Source: MGIIb-O1 sp002457595 (GTDB taxonomy: Archaea; Thermoplasmatota; Poseidoniia; Poseidoniales; Thalassarchaeaceae). From it: 64,000 bases of DNA. The translations under genes were made by a program, and so were the position numbers. Within the stretch, counting starts at the first letter, position 1, and the number at the start of each line of letters is the position of its first letter. The stretch covers positions 83,154 through 147,153 of the forward strand of contig JBJLBO010000004.1 of assembly GCA_045568115.1 (NCBI GenBank), given 5' to 3'. The notes beneath the pieces were generated by a model that had not been told where the DNA came from, did no database searches, and saw nothing but the letters and a program-made list of their open reading frames with translations. Positions 25,603 through 34,254 of the stretch are shown here, in pieces.

Positions 25603-26590
25603 ATGAGGGCTTTCGTCACAGGGGCTACTGGCCACGTCGGCGGGAATCTAGTAAGAGAATTGCTTGATCGTGACTACGATGTAAAGTGTCTAGTTCGCTC
25701 AGACATTCGTGCTCTTGAAAATTTAGACGTGAACCTCGTCAAAGGAGACCTTCTAGATAGTAATTCATTGCAACCACTAATGAGTGACTGTGATGTCGTT
25801 TTTCACGCAGCCGCATTCGTCGCGGTCGAGAAAGTCCAAGAAGAACTAATGCGAAAAATCAACGTCGGCGGCAGCACCGCTGTAGCCAATGCCGCCGTAG
25901 AAGCTGGAGTCCCCAAGATGATTCATTTCTCGAGCGTCCACGCCTTCAGCCAACACCCAACAAATCAACCCCTCACAGAAGACCGGTCCACTAGTCACCG
26001 ACCCAAAGGCCGCCCCCTACGACCGAACCAAAGCTGAAGCCCAAAGGGCTGTTCTCTCGCACAGAGAACAAGGACTACACATCAACATAGTTCACCCCAC
26101 AGGAATAATCGGCCCTCAAGATTTCAAGCCCAGTAGAATGGGCAAAGTTTTGACGGACATCGCCAATGGATCAATGCCATTCGCCCTCAATAACGGTTTC
26201 AACTGGGTCGATGTCCGAGATGTCTGTCGCAGTGCTGCGAATTGCGTCGATTCCGGCAAAGATGGCCAACACTACTTACTTCCTGGAACCTGGGCGTCGA
26301 TGCCCGATTTATCACACATGGTGAGGAAAGTAATTGGGCGGAGAACCCACATTGCCACACTTCCATTCTGGACTGCATACCTCGCTCTACCTTTCGCAGC
26401 CCTATCATCCTCAATCACAGGCAAGAGACCTTCATTCAGCAGGGGGAGCCTTCATGCACTTGCCGTCCAGTGCAGGGATATTCCAGGGGACCTCGCTCGA
26501 GATCAAATTGACCACAAATCAAGACCTCTCGAACAAACAATATTTGATTCTGTTAATTGGTTGAAGGAACATGGACAGGTAAGGATCTAA
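25603..26590 (+). pseudogene. NAD-dependent epimerase/dehydratase (extended SDR) with a one-base frameshift
   Basis: Reads as an extended SDR (3-beta-hydroxysteroid dehydrogenase or dihydroflavonol reductase-like). The N-terminal part, frame of the ATG at 25603, has VTGATGHVGGNLVRELL, VFHAAAFVAVE and MIHFSSVHAF, ending with a stop at 26037. The rest continues one base out of frame: GPLVTDPKAAPYDRTKAEAQ carries the YxxxK active site, then VHPTGIIGP, and so on to the stop at 26590. An extra C in GACC at 25983-25984 explains the shift; without it the product is about 329 residues. Either sequencing error or a broken gene. GC content is visibly higher than neighbours. The stop overlaps the ATG of the next gene (TAATG). 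Confidence 0.75.
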
Positions 26591-27372
26591 TGCGACAAGA
26601 ACTGCAATTTCTATTTGTCAGCGAATCGGATTATCGATTGATATCGTTATTTTGGATTGGTCTCGCAATTGCAGTTCTTGTCACTTTGTTATTCTTCCGC
26701 GCGCCTTACGGACGGCATGAAAGAAAGGGTTGGGGCGTAAGGATTTCAGCCAGAACTGGTTGGGTTCTTATGGAAACGATTCCAGCCGTCTTCCTTTCTG
26801 TGATGCTTATACTTGGTTCAAACAGAGAACCTGTCATCTGGCTATTCTGGGCAGCGTGGACTGGTCACTACATCAACAGGGCTTGGGATTGGCCTACACG
26901 CGCTCGTATTTCAGGTAAGATGATGCCACTTAGTATCGTCTTCATGGGCCTATTCTTCAATGGTGTCAACACATGGTTGAATGGAATTTGGTTATTTGAG
27001 TTAGCACCAAATTATGGTCTCGAGTGGATGATGGATCCTCGATTCATTATTGGTGCTATAATTTTCTTTACCGGTATGATCATCAACATCAAATCAGACA
27101 ATATTCTCTTTGCTCTACGCGATGATGGTTCTACAGGATACAAAATCCCGAGAGGGGGGTTATTCGATAAGGTGTCATGCCCAAATTATCTTGGAGAAAT
27201 CATCGAATGGACTGGTTGGGCAATCGCTACTTGGTCGCTTGCAGGTGCGACATTTGCAATATGGACAATGTGTAATCTCGCCCCACGTGCGATTTCCCAT
27301 CATAAATGGTACAAAGAAGAATTTAGTGACTATCCTAGGGACAGGAAGGCACTAATCCCTTGGATTCTATAA
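26590..27372 (+). CDS. Steroid 5-alpha-reductase family (DUF1295-like) membrane reductase
   Basis: About 260 residues with six or so membrane helices. The C-terminal half carries the family signature: IINIKSDNILFALRDDG, GYKIPRGGLFDKVSCPNYLGEIIEWTGWA, and HHKWYKEEFSDYPRDRKALIP, which form the NADPH-binding region. Family members reduce delta-4 steroids or double bonds of isoprenoid or fatty-acyl chains. An archaeal substrate is unknown. It is translationally coupled to the SDR gene upstream, so the pair may act on one isoprenoid-like compound. The start at 26590 overlaps the SDR stop. Confidence 0.85.
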   Translation: MRQELQFLFVSESDYRLISLFWIGLAIAVLVTLLFFRAPYGRHERKGWGVRISARTGWVLMETIPAVFLSVMLILGSNREPVIWLFWAAWTGHYINRAWDWPTRARISGKMMPLSIVFMGLFFNGVNTWLNGIWLFELAPNYGLEWMMDPRFIIGAIIFFTGMIINIKSDNILFALRDDGSTGYKIPRGGLFDKVSCPNYLGEIIEWTGWAIATWSLAGATFAIWTMCNLAPRAISHHKWYKEEFSDYPRDRKALIPWIL

Positions 27373-29859
27373 TCAAACGATTTTATGCATTCTTACTAAT
27401 GAATCCGAGAGTAATGAAATTTCATCTGGTATTAATATATTAGAGATTTCTGAATTTAATGAAATCCCAATTTCTTTCTTTTGTCGCCAGACATTCGAAT
27501 TAAATTCCATTATTGAATCAGAAAGAGACATCCATCCATCCATATCTAAATCATCAGTAATTTTCTTCTTCAGCCTAGGGAAATTTTCAATTTCTGTTGA
27601 AGATTTACCATATAATGTAGTAGATAGATGATGAGTGAAGAATGGGCATATCGGGGAAAAGGTGGTTAATGTGTCGCGGACAATACGATGTATTGTCCAA
27701 GCAGCAGCAGCATCATCTTCGTAAAGTCTAGATTTCACCATTTCAAGCCAATGACTAGGGAATATTCCGGTAGAGAAATTTTTGATTGATTGCGCAGCAT
27801 TGTAGATGTCAATATTTTTCCATGATTTTTCGACATTGACCATCATGCTATTGAACTCGGAGAGAATCCATTTGTCTTCGGGGTGTAATTCCTCAGAGAG
27901 AGTCTCAAGATCATCAGGTACTTCGAACTGACTAGCAAACCTAGCCACATTGAATATTTTTGTAAGAACACCGAAATATTTCTGCTCAATCTCTTCAGGG
28001 TTAATATGGAAATCATCACCAACTTGCGCGTCACAGGCTTTCCATAATCTGAAACATTCTGAACCTATTTTATTCGCCTTCAATTGTACTGATTTATCTG
28101 GCCCTCGAATCTTCCAAGAACCAGTTCTACCTTGAGCTCCGCATTCGAGAACCGAATCAGCATCGATTCCGTTACCTAGAGATTTGGACATTTTCCGACC
28201 CCATGGATCCATACCTAAACCATCAATCCAAATATGTTCAAATCCAGGCTTATCAAGAAGAAGAGTACTCTTGAGTAAAGTGTAATACAGCCAAGTCCGA
28301 ACAATCTCTTTTCCTTGAGGGCGGATGCCAGTAGGGAAAGATTTGGAAAATACTTCATCATCATCCAGATACCCTGAAACAAATAGATTAGAATTAGAAG
28401 AATCCATCCAAGTATCAAACACCTTTTCCTCACCTATAATATCACCAATAGAATCTTTCAAATCATCCCAAGAACCGACGTCCTCACGAGAGGCGCGATT
28501 CAATACTCTGCTACCTGAGGGAGGAGATTGCCTCCATGGTTGAACATAGACGCCAGATGGAGGTACAATAACACACATATCGTCAGCAGAGTACCATATT
28601 GGCACCTCAGTATGGTACCAACGTCGCCTACTGATTGGCCAATCAATACTGATATTATCCATCCAATCAATGAGGTACTGTTTGTTTCGAGGGGGATGAA
28701 ATTGGATAAGGTCAACTAATTCTTTCATTCGGTCTTGAATATGAGTTTGACGCACATACCATTCCTTTAAGAGAATAATTTCTACAGGATTTTTTCCCCG
28801 CTCACTTACAGGAACTTCCTGTTCTTTTTCGACTATCGAAGTTATCCTTTCATCTTCTTGAAGGTCTTCTATAACCTTCGCGCGAGCATCATTCACTGAA
28901 AGTCCACAATATGGACCAGAAACCTCAGTCATACACCCATCTAAATCAATTGCTTGAAATGGTGCTAACCCTAATTCTCGGAACACAGCAACATCATTTT
29001 GATCACCGTATGAACAAACCATTAGTACGCCAGAGCCAAACTCTGATTTCACGGAATGATGAGTTGCTATTTCAACAGATTTTGAACGTCCAGAAGTTTG
29101 GACGGGGAGATGAATTTTCTTACCGACCAAATGTTTGTATCGTTCATCATCCGGATGAACTACAACAATACCACAGGCACAAATTAACTCCGGGCGAGTT
29201 GTCGAAATGATAACTTCATGACCGTCTTCAGTACTCCATTTAACATCGATAAGTTGTGTTTTCCGTTGCAATCTTTCAACTTCGGCATCAGCTATTGTTG
29301 TCCCTTCGACGGGATCATAAATATTAGGACGCAGGTCCTCAACAATGTCACCGCGCTTGAATAAATCCACAAAAATTGATTGAGATACACCTCTATATTC
29401 GGGGGAATCAGTGAGATACTCTTTATCGAAATCACAAGATAGTCCCACTCGTGCAGCAGTATTTCTCATCGCCTGTGTATACTCTTCAATAGTTTCTTTG
29501 CATAACTCGAGGAACTCCGCACGATCATAGGTTTTCATTTTCCGCCCAGTGTTTTTCTCAACAGTGAATTCGATATTGATTCCATTTCTATCAACGCCCC
29601 AAGGAAAATATACTTCTTTACCGAGTAAACGCTGGCTACGAGCAATTACATCAATCATCGAATATTGAGCGACGGCTCCAATATGCCATGTTCCACTTGG
29701 ATAGGGAGGGGGAGTATCTACAACAAAAATTTCTTTGCCTGAATTTGGATTGAATGAATAACGCTTTGAGTAAACATCTGAATCTGCATAATGCTCCTCT
29801 TGAATACGCTTTTCAAGATCAATTGTCCATCTCTTTTCATCAATGGTAGGTTTTCCCAT
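27373..29859 (-). CDS. valS: Valyl-tRNA synthetase
   Basis: About 828 residues, class Ia. The HIGH motif is in TPPPYPSGTWHIGAVAQYS, the editing (CP1) domain has STTRPELICACG and GVLMVCSYGDQNDV, and KMSKSLGNGIDADS supplies the KMSKS loop. EVPIWYSADD and FDTWMDSSNSNLF fit ValRS rather than IleRS. The C-terminal anticodon-binding domain is about 200 residues and ends without a long coiled coil. ATG at 29859 is preferred; a GTG at 29868 adds three residues. Divergent from the exporter gene. Confidence 0.92.
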   Translation of the reverse strand: MGKPTIDEKRWTIDLEKRIQEEHYADSDVYSKRYSFNPNSGKEIFVVDTPPPYPSGTWHIGAVAQYSMIDVIARSQRLLGKEVYFPWGVDRNGINIEFTVEKNTGRKMKTYDRAEFLELCKETIEEYTQAMRNTAARVGLSCDFDKEYLTDSPEYRGVSQSIFVDLFKRGDIVEDLRPNIYDPVEGTTIADAEVERLQRKTQLIDVKWSTEDGHEVIISTTRPELICACGIVVVHPDDERYKHLVGKKIHLPVQTSGRSKSVEIATHHSVKSEFGSGVLMVCSYGDQNDVAVFRELGLAPFQAIDLDGCMTEVSGPYCGLSVNDARAKVIEDLQEDERITSIVEKEQEVPVSERGKNPVEIILLKEWYVRQTHIQDRMKELVDLIQFHPPRNKQYLIDWMDNISIDWPISRRRWYHTEVPIWYSADDMCVIVPPSGVYVQPWRQSPPSGSRVLNRASREDVGSWDDLKDSIGDIIGEEKVFDTWMDSSNSNLFVSGYLDDDEVFSKSFPTGIRPQGKEIVRTWLYYTLLKSTLLLDKPGFEHIWIDGLGMDPWGRKMSKSLGNGIDADSVLECGAQGRTGSWKIRGPDKSVQLKANKIGSECFRLWKACDAQVGDDFHINPEEIEQKYFGVLTKIFNVARFASQFEVPDDLETLSEELHPEDKWILSEFNSMMVNVEKSWKNIDIYNAAQSIKNFSTGIFPSHWLEMVKSRLYEDDAAAAWTIHRIVRDTLTTFSPICPFFTHHLSTTLYGKSSTEIENFPRLKKKITDDLDMDGWMSLSDSIMEFNSNVWRQKKEIGISLNSEISNILIPDEISLLSDSLVRMHKIV

Positions 29860-29968
29860 AATGTCCACCAGCGTTTAGGATATGTCTGCGGCTAATACAC
29901 TTCATTCTTGACCGTTCCCGCTAAAGACGCACCCTCACTAATGTTATTGGAATCTAAACTATGTTCCG

Positions 29969-29985
29969 TCGGGTTCAAGTCCCGA
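29969..29985 (+). other. tRNA T-arm-like sequence (B-box match), probably a remnant or coincidence
   Basis: TCGGG-TTCAAGT-CCCGA forms a perfect 5-bp stem with a 7-base loop matching the tRNA B box. It lies just upstream of the RND exporter's preferred ATG. I find no matching acceptor strand or D-arm within about 120 bases upstream, so it is not called as a tRNA gene. It could be an eroded 3' tRNA fragment. Confidence 0.3.
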
Positions 29986-29999
29986 CTGTATGCACAACC

Positions 30000-32972
30000 A
30001 TGTTAGGTGATGGCGTGAGCGGTATCGGCGATGAGGACGATAAAGGCAACATCGCCCAGAAAGTTATGGGTAAGGCTAAATCAATTGTTAGTGGTGCTGT
30101 AACCAACATAGATGGGCATGATAAGGATTTTTTACGAACTAAATCAAGAGTTATGAAAAATAAATTCAGTAGGATTTCAGCACGAATGGATGCGACAGAG
30201 TTGCTAACAAAATTCCCAGCATTTACTGTGGTTTTATGTCTTGTAGTTACTGGATTTTTCTCAATAGAATCTGGAATAATAGATTGTAGAGATGGATTTT
30301 GCCCATTCCCTGATAAAGAACCTTCAATGAATGTCAATGGGGATTTGGAAGTTTATCTTCCTCAAGATTCCCCTATCTCTGCACTACTTGCAGATGTTCA
30401 ACTAGATTGGACTACAAATGTCATGGTAATTTATGTTGAATCTGAAAATGGTAATGTTACGGCTGTAGATGATCCAAAAACCCCTGAAGTTAATGATGGC
30501 GTCCTTAAACAGATAGACAAGGTGGAAAACAAAATCAACCCGAATAGGGACGATGGTGGAGTAGATAACGTAATTTATGTTCTTTCAATTTCGACTGTTG
30601 TTAAGGAAGTTAATTCCAGTGCTGGACGAGTTGCGATCTCATTCGGTTCTGCAATTTCGGAAGCAATAGGTGACGATACAATTTCTGAGATGATTAATGA
30701 ATCAGTAAATGAAAATCCTGACCTTGTGGGAAATTACGCAATTCCCGATGAACAAGATAGAGTTGATCGGATACTACGTGAACTGCCACAAAATGCTCTA
30801 GACAAATTAGTTAGAGATGTAGGCAGAGCAGGTGTAGCAGAACAAGCAAATTATTGGAATAGAGCAGTAATAATTATTGGAATATCGGATGAATTAAAAA
30901 ATGAGTCAGGCACTACACTTTCTATATCTCAATTGATTGAGCAAACTCAAAATGATATCAATCAAATAGCGGAAGATAATGATTGGGAATCAAAGAACCT
31001 GACAATGACACTGACAGGACCTGTTCCAATCACAAATGCAGTAACAGAAGAGTCATTCAATCTATTCTGGACGGTGTTCCCTGTAGGAGTAATACTGGTC
31101 GCATTTGGTTTATTTTTATTCCATTGTGACCTGTTACAAACTGGCCGTATTAGATTTGTTCAAGGGATAAAAGTAGTCATAATTTCAGGCTTACCTACTC
31201 TTTGCTCGGTATGGATTACTATGGGAATAATTGGTTGGACTGACTATGAAGTAACCATGACTGTAATTATAGTTGGACCTATTATCCTTGCTTTAGGCGT
31301 ATCTTATGGACTCCATATTACCAATCGCTATGCTGAAGCAAAAGGAACACCTCAAGAAAAAATGAAAATAGCTCTTTCATCAACAGGAAGGGCTGTATTA
31401 CTTTCAGCTGTAACTACAGTGATTGGATTTATTTCTCTAGTCACCACTCCTATGGCTCCTATACAAACAGTAGGATATTCACTTGCAATGGGAATTGTTG
31501 TTGTATATATTATGACTATGGTAATGGTGCCCAACCTGACAATGTTACTAGATCTGAAAAAACCGTCTCACCCCCCCCCTGAAATCTTCGTTAAGGCTGT
31601 TACATTTCCAATAAACTGGACAAAAGTAACTATTGCAGTATTTATCAGTTTGATGTTAATTTCTTCTGTTTATAGCCGAGAACAAGTAGAAGAGAATATT
31701 GATCTTCTTGACATGGCACCTCAGAATGTTGAAGCAGTAGCGAAGATGAAAACTTATTCAGATGAATTTGAGGCTGGGCAACCAGGATTCTTATTGATAG
31801 AAGAAGACGTTAGTGCTTCTGCAGAATTATTGAGTTCCAATTTCCAAGACATGAATGACCCCTATGAGAACCTCAAAGGGATAGAAGATTTAGAAGAAAA
31901 ATGCAACACAATAAATCAGACTACTGCGGTATCTATTGTGTTTCTAATGAAAGCAGTTGCAGTAGGTGTGAACATTTCTGGCGATTCAATTAATGATCCA
32001 ATCCAAGAGAATGAAATAATTCCAGACGAAATTAAAGATGTGGCTGATATTGTATTCAACAGAGAAGCATCTGGGAACGGGTCATTTTGGTGGGCTCTTT
32101 CTGTACTTGATCAACAACCATCAGGAGGAGTCCAGGAACAAAACTTCCTAATTAACGTATTTTACAACAGTATGACTAAAGAAATGAGAGAATTTTTCAT
32201 ATCGGAAAATTATAAGAGAAGTTTAATCTACATAGATATGCCATTCATGGATGTACAAAGAACAGAAGCAGCAGTAAATATGGTCAATTCATTTGCCGGC
32301 GATGGAAGTTCTGTAGATGTTAAAGATGATACTTTAGTTGGTGTTGCAGCTGTAACAATAGAAGTCAACGAATTGATTGTTAAATCCCAATGGAATTCTC
32401 TCGGCTTCGCTCTTTTATTCACTGTTTTTACCCTAGGGCTTGTGTTCAGTTCAGCTAAATATGCCATATTAACAACTCTACCTGTCGCATTCACGGTTTT
32501 CATGCAATGGTTAGTCATGGATATGAATGATACGAGTCTCTCTTTAGTTACTGTAATGATTGGTTCAATACTTGTGGGCGTAGGTGTTGATTTCTCAATT
32601 CACATTGCTAATCGGGTCCGTGAATTGGGAGGTTCCTTAGACGCAATTAGAATAGCGTGCGCTAGTACTGGGATGAGTCTATTTGAGGCTGCAACGGTTA
32701 CTGCATTAGGGATGACTTGCGCATATCTAATCGACATTCCTGCAATAGTACCTTTCGTTACTGTGATCATTATTCTATTGGTATTAGCGGCCATATCTGC
32801 ATTATTTTTGCTACCAGCAATCTATTCTTTACTCGTTAAAGCTAACATCTCATTATCAGGTGGTTCATCTTCAATGGCTAGAGCCGCAGGACTTAGAAGA
32901 ACATTAACTAGAGAAGAAGATGGATTAATTGATGCTACCCTTGTTATGGAAAATGTAGGAGAGGCTTGGTGA
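30000..32972 (+). CDS. RND/MMPL-type exporter (HAE3-like)
   Basis: About 990 residues with twelve membrane helices in two halves. Each half has one helix, a large extracytoplasmic loop (about 75-330 and 560-790), then five helices. VIIVGPIILALGVSYGLHITNRYAEA and MIGSILVGVGVDFSIHIANRVRE are the two matching TM4-like motifs with the conserved Asp/His. Family members export lipids, hopanoids or drugs using the proton gradient. A hydrophilic N-terminus of about 55 residues precedes helix 1. ATG at 30000 is chosen over ATG at 29961, which would run through the T-arm-like sequence. A nine-C tract at 31571-31579 lies in the coding region. Confidence 0.88.
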   Translation: MLGDGVSGIGDEDDKGNIAQKVMGKAKSIVSGAVTNIDGHDKDFLRTKSRVMKNKFSRISARMDATELLTKFPAFTVVLCLVVTGFFSIESGIIDCRDGFCPFPDKEPSMNVNGDLEVYLPQDSPISALLADVQLDWTTNVMVIYVESENGNVTAVDDPKTPEVNDGVLKQIDKVENKINPNRDDGGVDNVIYVLSISTVVKEVNSSAGRVAISFGSAISEAIGDDTISEMINESVNENPDLVGNYAIPDEQDRVDRILRELPQNALDKLVRDVGRAGVAEQANYWNRAVIIIGISDELKNESGTTLSISQLIEQTQNDINQIAEDNDWESKNLTMTLTGPVPITNAVTEESFNLFWTVFPVGVILVAFGLFLFHCDLLQTGRIRFVQGIKVVIISGLPTLCSVWITMGIIGWTDYEVTMTVIIVGPIILALGVSYGLHITNRYAEAKGTPQEKMKIALSSTGRAVLLSAVTTVIGFISLVTTPMAPIQTVGYSLAMGIVVVYIMTMVMVPNLTMLLDLKKPSHPPPEIFVKAVTFPINWTKVTIAVFISLMLISSVYSREQVEENIDLLDMAPQNVEAVAKMKTYSDEFEAGQPGFLLIEEDVSASAELLSSNFQDMNDPYENLKGIEDLEEKCNTINQTTAVSIVFLMKAVAVGVNISGDSINDPIQENEIIPDEIKDVADIVFNREASGNGSFWWALSVLDQQPSGGVQEQNFLINVFYNSMTKEMREFFISENYKRSLIYIDMPFMDVQRTEAAVNMVNSFAGDGSSVDVKDDTLVGVAAVTIEVNELIVKSQWNSLGFALLFTVFTLGLVFSSAKYAILTTLPVAFTVFMQWLVMDMNDTSLSLVTVMIGSILVGVGVDFSIHIANRVRELGGSLDAIRIACASTGMSLFEAATVTALGMTCAYLIDIPAIVPFVTVIIILLVLAAISALFLLPAIYSLLVKANISLSGGSSSMARAAGLRRTLTREEDGLIDATLVMENVGEAW

Positions 32973-32974
32973 AG

Positions 32975-33448
32975 ATGGCAAATCATTGGTTGATGAAAAG
33001 TGAACCTCACGTTTACCCGTGGGAACAACTAGTAGAAGACGGTTCGACTCATTGGGATGGTGTTCGCAATTATCAAGCAAGAAATATAATGCGAGATAAA
33101 ATGAAGAAAGGTGATTTGGTTTTCTTCTATCACTCAAATTGCAAACCTCCACATATAGCAGGCATCGCTAAAGTTTGCAAAGAGGCATATCCAGATTTCA
33201 CCGCTCAAGACCCTAAATCAAAATATTTTGATCCAAAAGCATCTCCAGAAAATCCGAGATGGATGATGGTTGATATTGAGCCAATACTAAAAATAGGTCC
33301 AATAGGGTTACCTGAACTAAAAGAAAATCCCGCCTTGGAGGGAATGCCATTATTACAACGAGGTCAAAGACTCTCTGTGCAACCAGTTTCTCCAGAACAT
33401 TTCTCAATTGTTTGTAAAATGGCTGGAATAAAAAATCCACCTAAATAG
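32975..33448 (+). CDS. EVE domain protein (PUA-like)
   Basis: About 157 residues. HWLMKSEPHVYPWEQLVEDG at the N-terminus, WDGVRNYQARNIMRDKMKKGDLVFFYHS, and WMMVDIEPILKI match EVE proteins of the THYN1 type, which bind modified bases in DNA or RNA. ATG at 32975 follows the exporter stop by two bases; TTG and GTG codons just upstream are less likely. Its TAG at 33446-33448 abuts the 3' end of SRP RNA on the other strand. Confidence 0.9.
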   Translation: MANHWLMKSEPHVYPWEQLVEDGSTHWDGVRNYQARNIMRDKMKKGDLVFFYHSNCKPPHIAGIAKVCKEAYPDFTAQDPKSKYFDPKASPENPRWMMVDIEPILKIGPIGLPELKENPALEGMPLLQRGQRLSVQPVSPEHFSIVCKMAGIKNPPK

Positions 33449-33748
33449 GTGGGCGTGTCCTCGGTGGACGCTCGTCACCAACATCGAATTTCATCGATCT
33501 CCTCCGCCCCGCAATCCCAAGGCATCCAGCATCCCCGGTCGGGCTGCTCGCTTCCGCGCCTGACCTGATTCCCGGGCGTAAGACGGGCCTCGCTTCCCTC
33601 CGGAAGCGACCTCCGCCAACCTGCATCTCTTGGGGGCGAGGCATCGACGTTAACCAATGGATCATTGCTGGCTCGTCTGCGCCGCCCTCGGACTTCAGGT
33701 CACCATTATCGACGATTTGTGAATGATAGAGCACGTCAACACTCCCCC
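33449..33748 (-). ncRNA. Signal recognition particle 7S RNA
   Basis: GC-rich stretch in an AT-rich context. Read on the minus strand it contains the helix 8 signature CAGGTCAGGCGCGGAAGCG followed by GAGCAGC, with the GGAA tetraloop and asymmetric loop bound by SRP54 (complement of about 33544-33570). The two ends can pair (GGG.GTGT near 33748 with ACAC.CCC near 33451), and the resulting length of about 300 bases is typical of archaeal SRP RNA. The exact ends are estimated to within about 10 bases. The ORFs readable in this stretch are coincidental. Confidence 0.9.
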
Positions 33749-33816
33749 TAGCCCAACTACCCCTAGGGTCCGTTACCTAAGAACAACACGCTAATGCAAA
33801 AGTATTGATTATTGAG

Positions 33817-34197
33817 TTATGATTCATATTTTGAAGGGCAACCCGTTTGGATTTCATTTGCACTAATTTTCCATATAGATTCAGATTCAGAAAGCACACC
33901 CTTGATTGCAATTGTCTTCCCTTCTTGAAATCCATCAGGTACAGAGATTTCGGCAAAAATAACTGAGACCTCATTTTGTGAACCTTGTAGGATGAAACTA
34001 TGGGATGAATTGTCCAAACTACCGATTTTCACTATTCCTCTAAGATGTACCTCACTTCCAACGAATTCACCTGGAGATTCCATTATTTCATCCACAGAAT
34101 ACTGAGTCTCCGGTTCAACTGCAACATACATCAATCCAATAAGTGCGAACATGAGAATGCCGATTCCCAATAACCGCTTGACGCGTGTATTGGCCAT
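33817..34197 (-). CDS. ccmE: Cytochrome c maturation protein CcmE, CXXXY type
   Basis: Periplasmic-facing haem chaperone: 126 residues with an N-terminal anchor (residues 8-25) and an OB-fold domain (about 30-118). The C-terminal haem-binding motif is CPSKY, Cys120 to Tyr124, instead of the HxxxY of proteobacteria. This CXXXY form is known from archaea and some deltaproteobacteria. It binds haem covalently before transfer to apocytochromes. No other ccm gene is in the window. ATG at 34197 is chosen; an ATG at 34215 would add six residues. Confidence 0.85.
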   Translation of the reverse strand: MANTRVKRLLGIGILMFALIGLMYVAVEPETQYSVDEIMESPGEFVGSEVHLRGIVKIGSLDNSSHSFILQGSQNEVSVIFAEISVPDGFQEGKTIAIKGVLSESESIWKISANEIQTGCPSKYES

Positions 34198-34254
34198 ATT
34201 GATGGCTAAATGCACCCATTGATGAGGATTGCCACGAATCGCATGTGAAAACTA

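Noticed and set aside
29947..29993. Possible amber-suppressor or pyrrolysine-like tRNA with anticodon CTA upstream of the T-arm sequence
   Set aside because: The putative anticodon stem (TTGGA against CTATG) has several mismatches, no D-arm is present and no acceptor strand pairs with CTGTATG.
33441..33734. Minus-strand ORFs of about 60-97 codons
   Set aside because: They lie wholly within the SRP RNA, whose helix 8 signature explains the GC-rich sequence.
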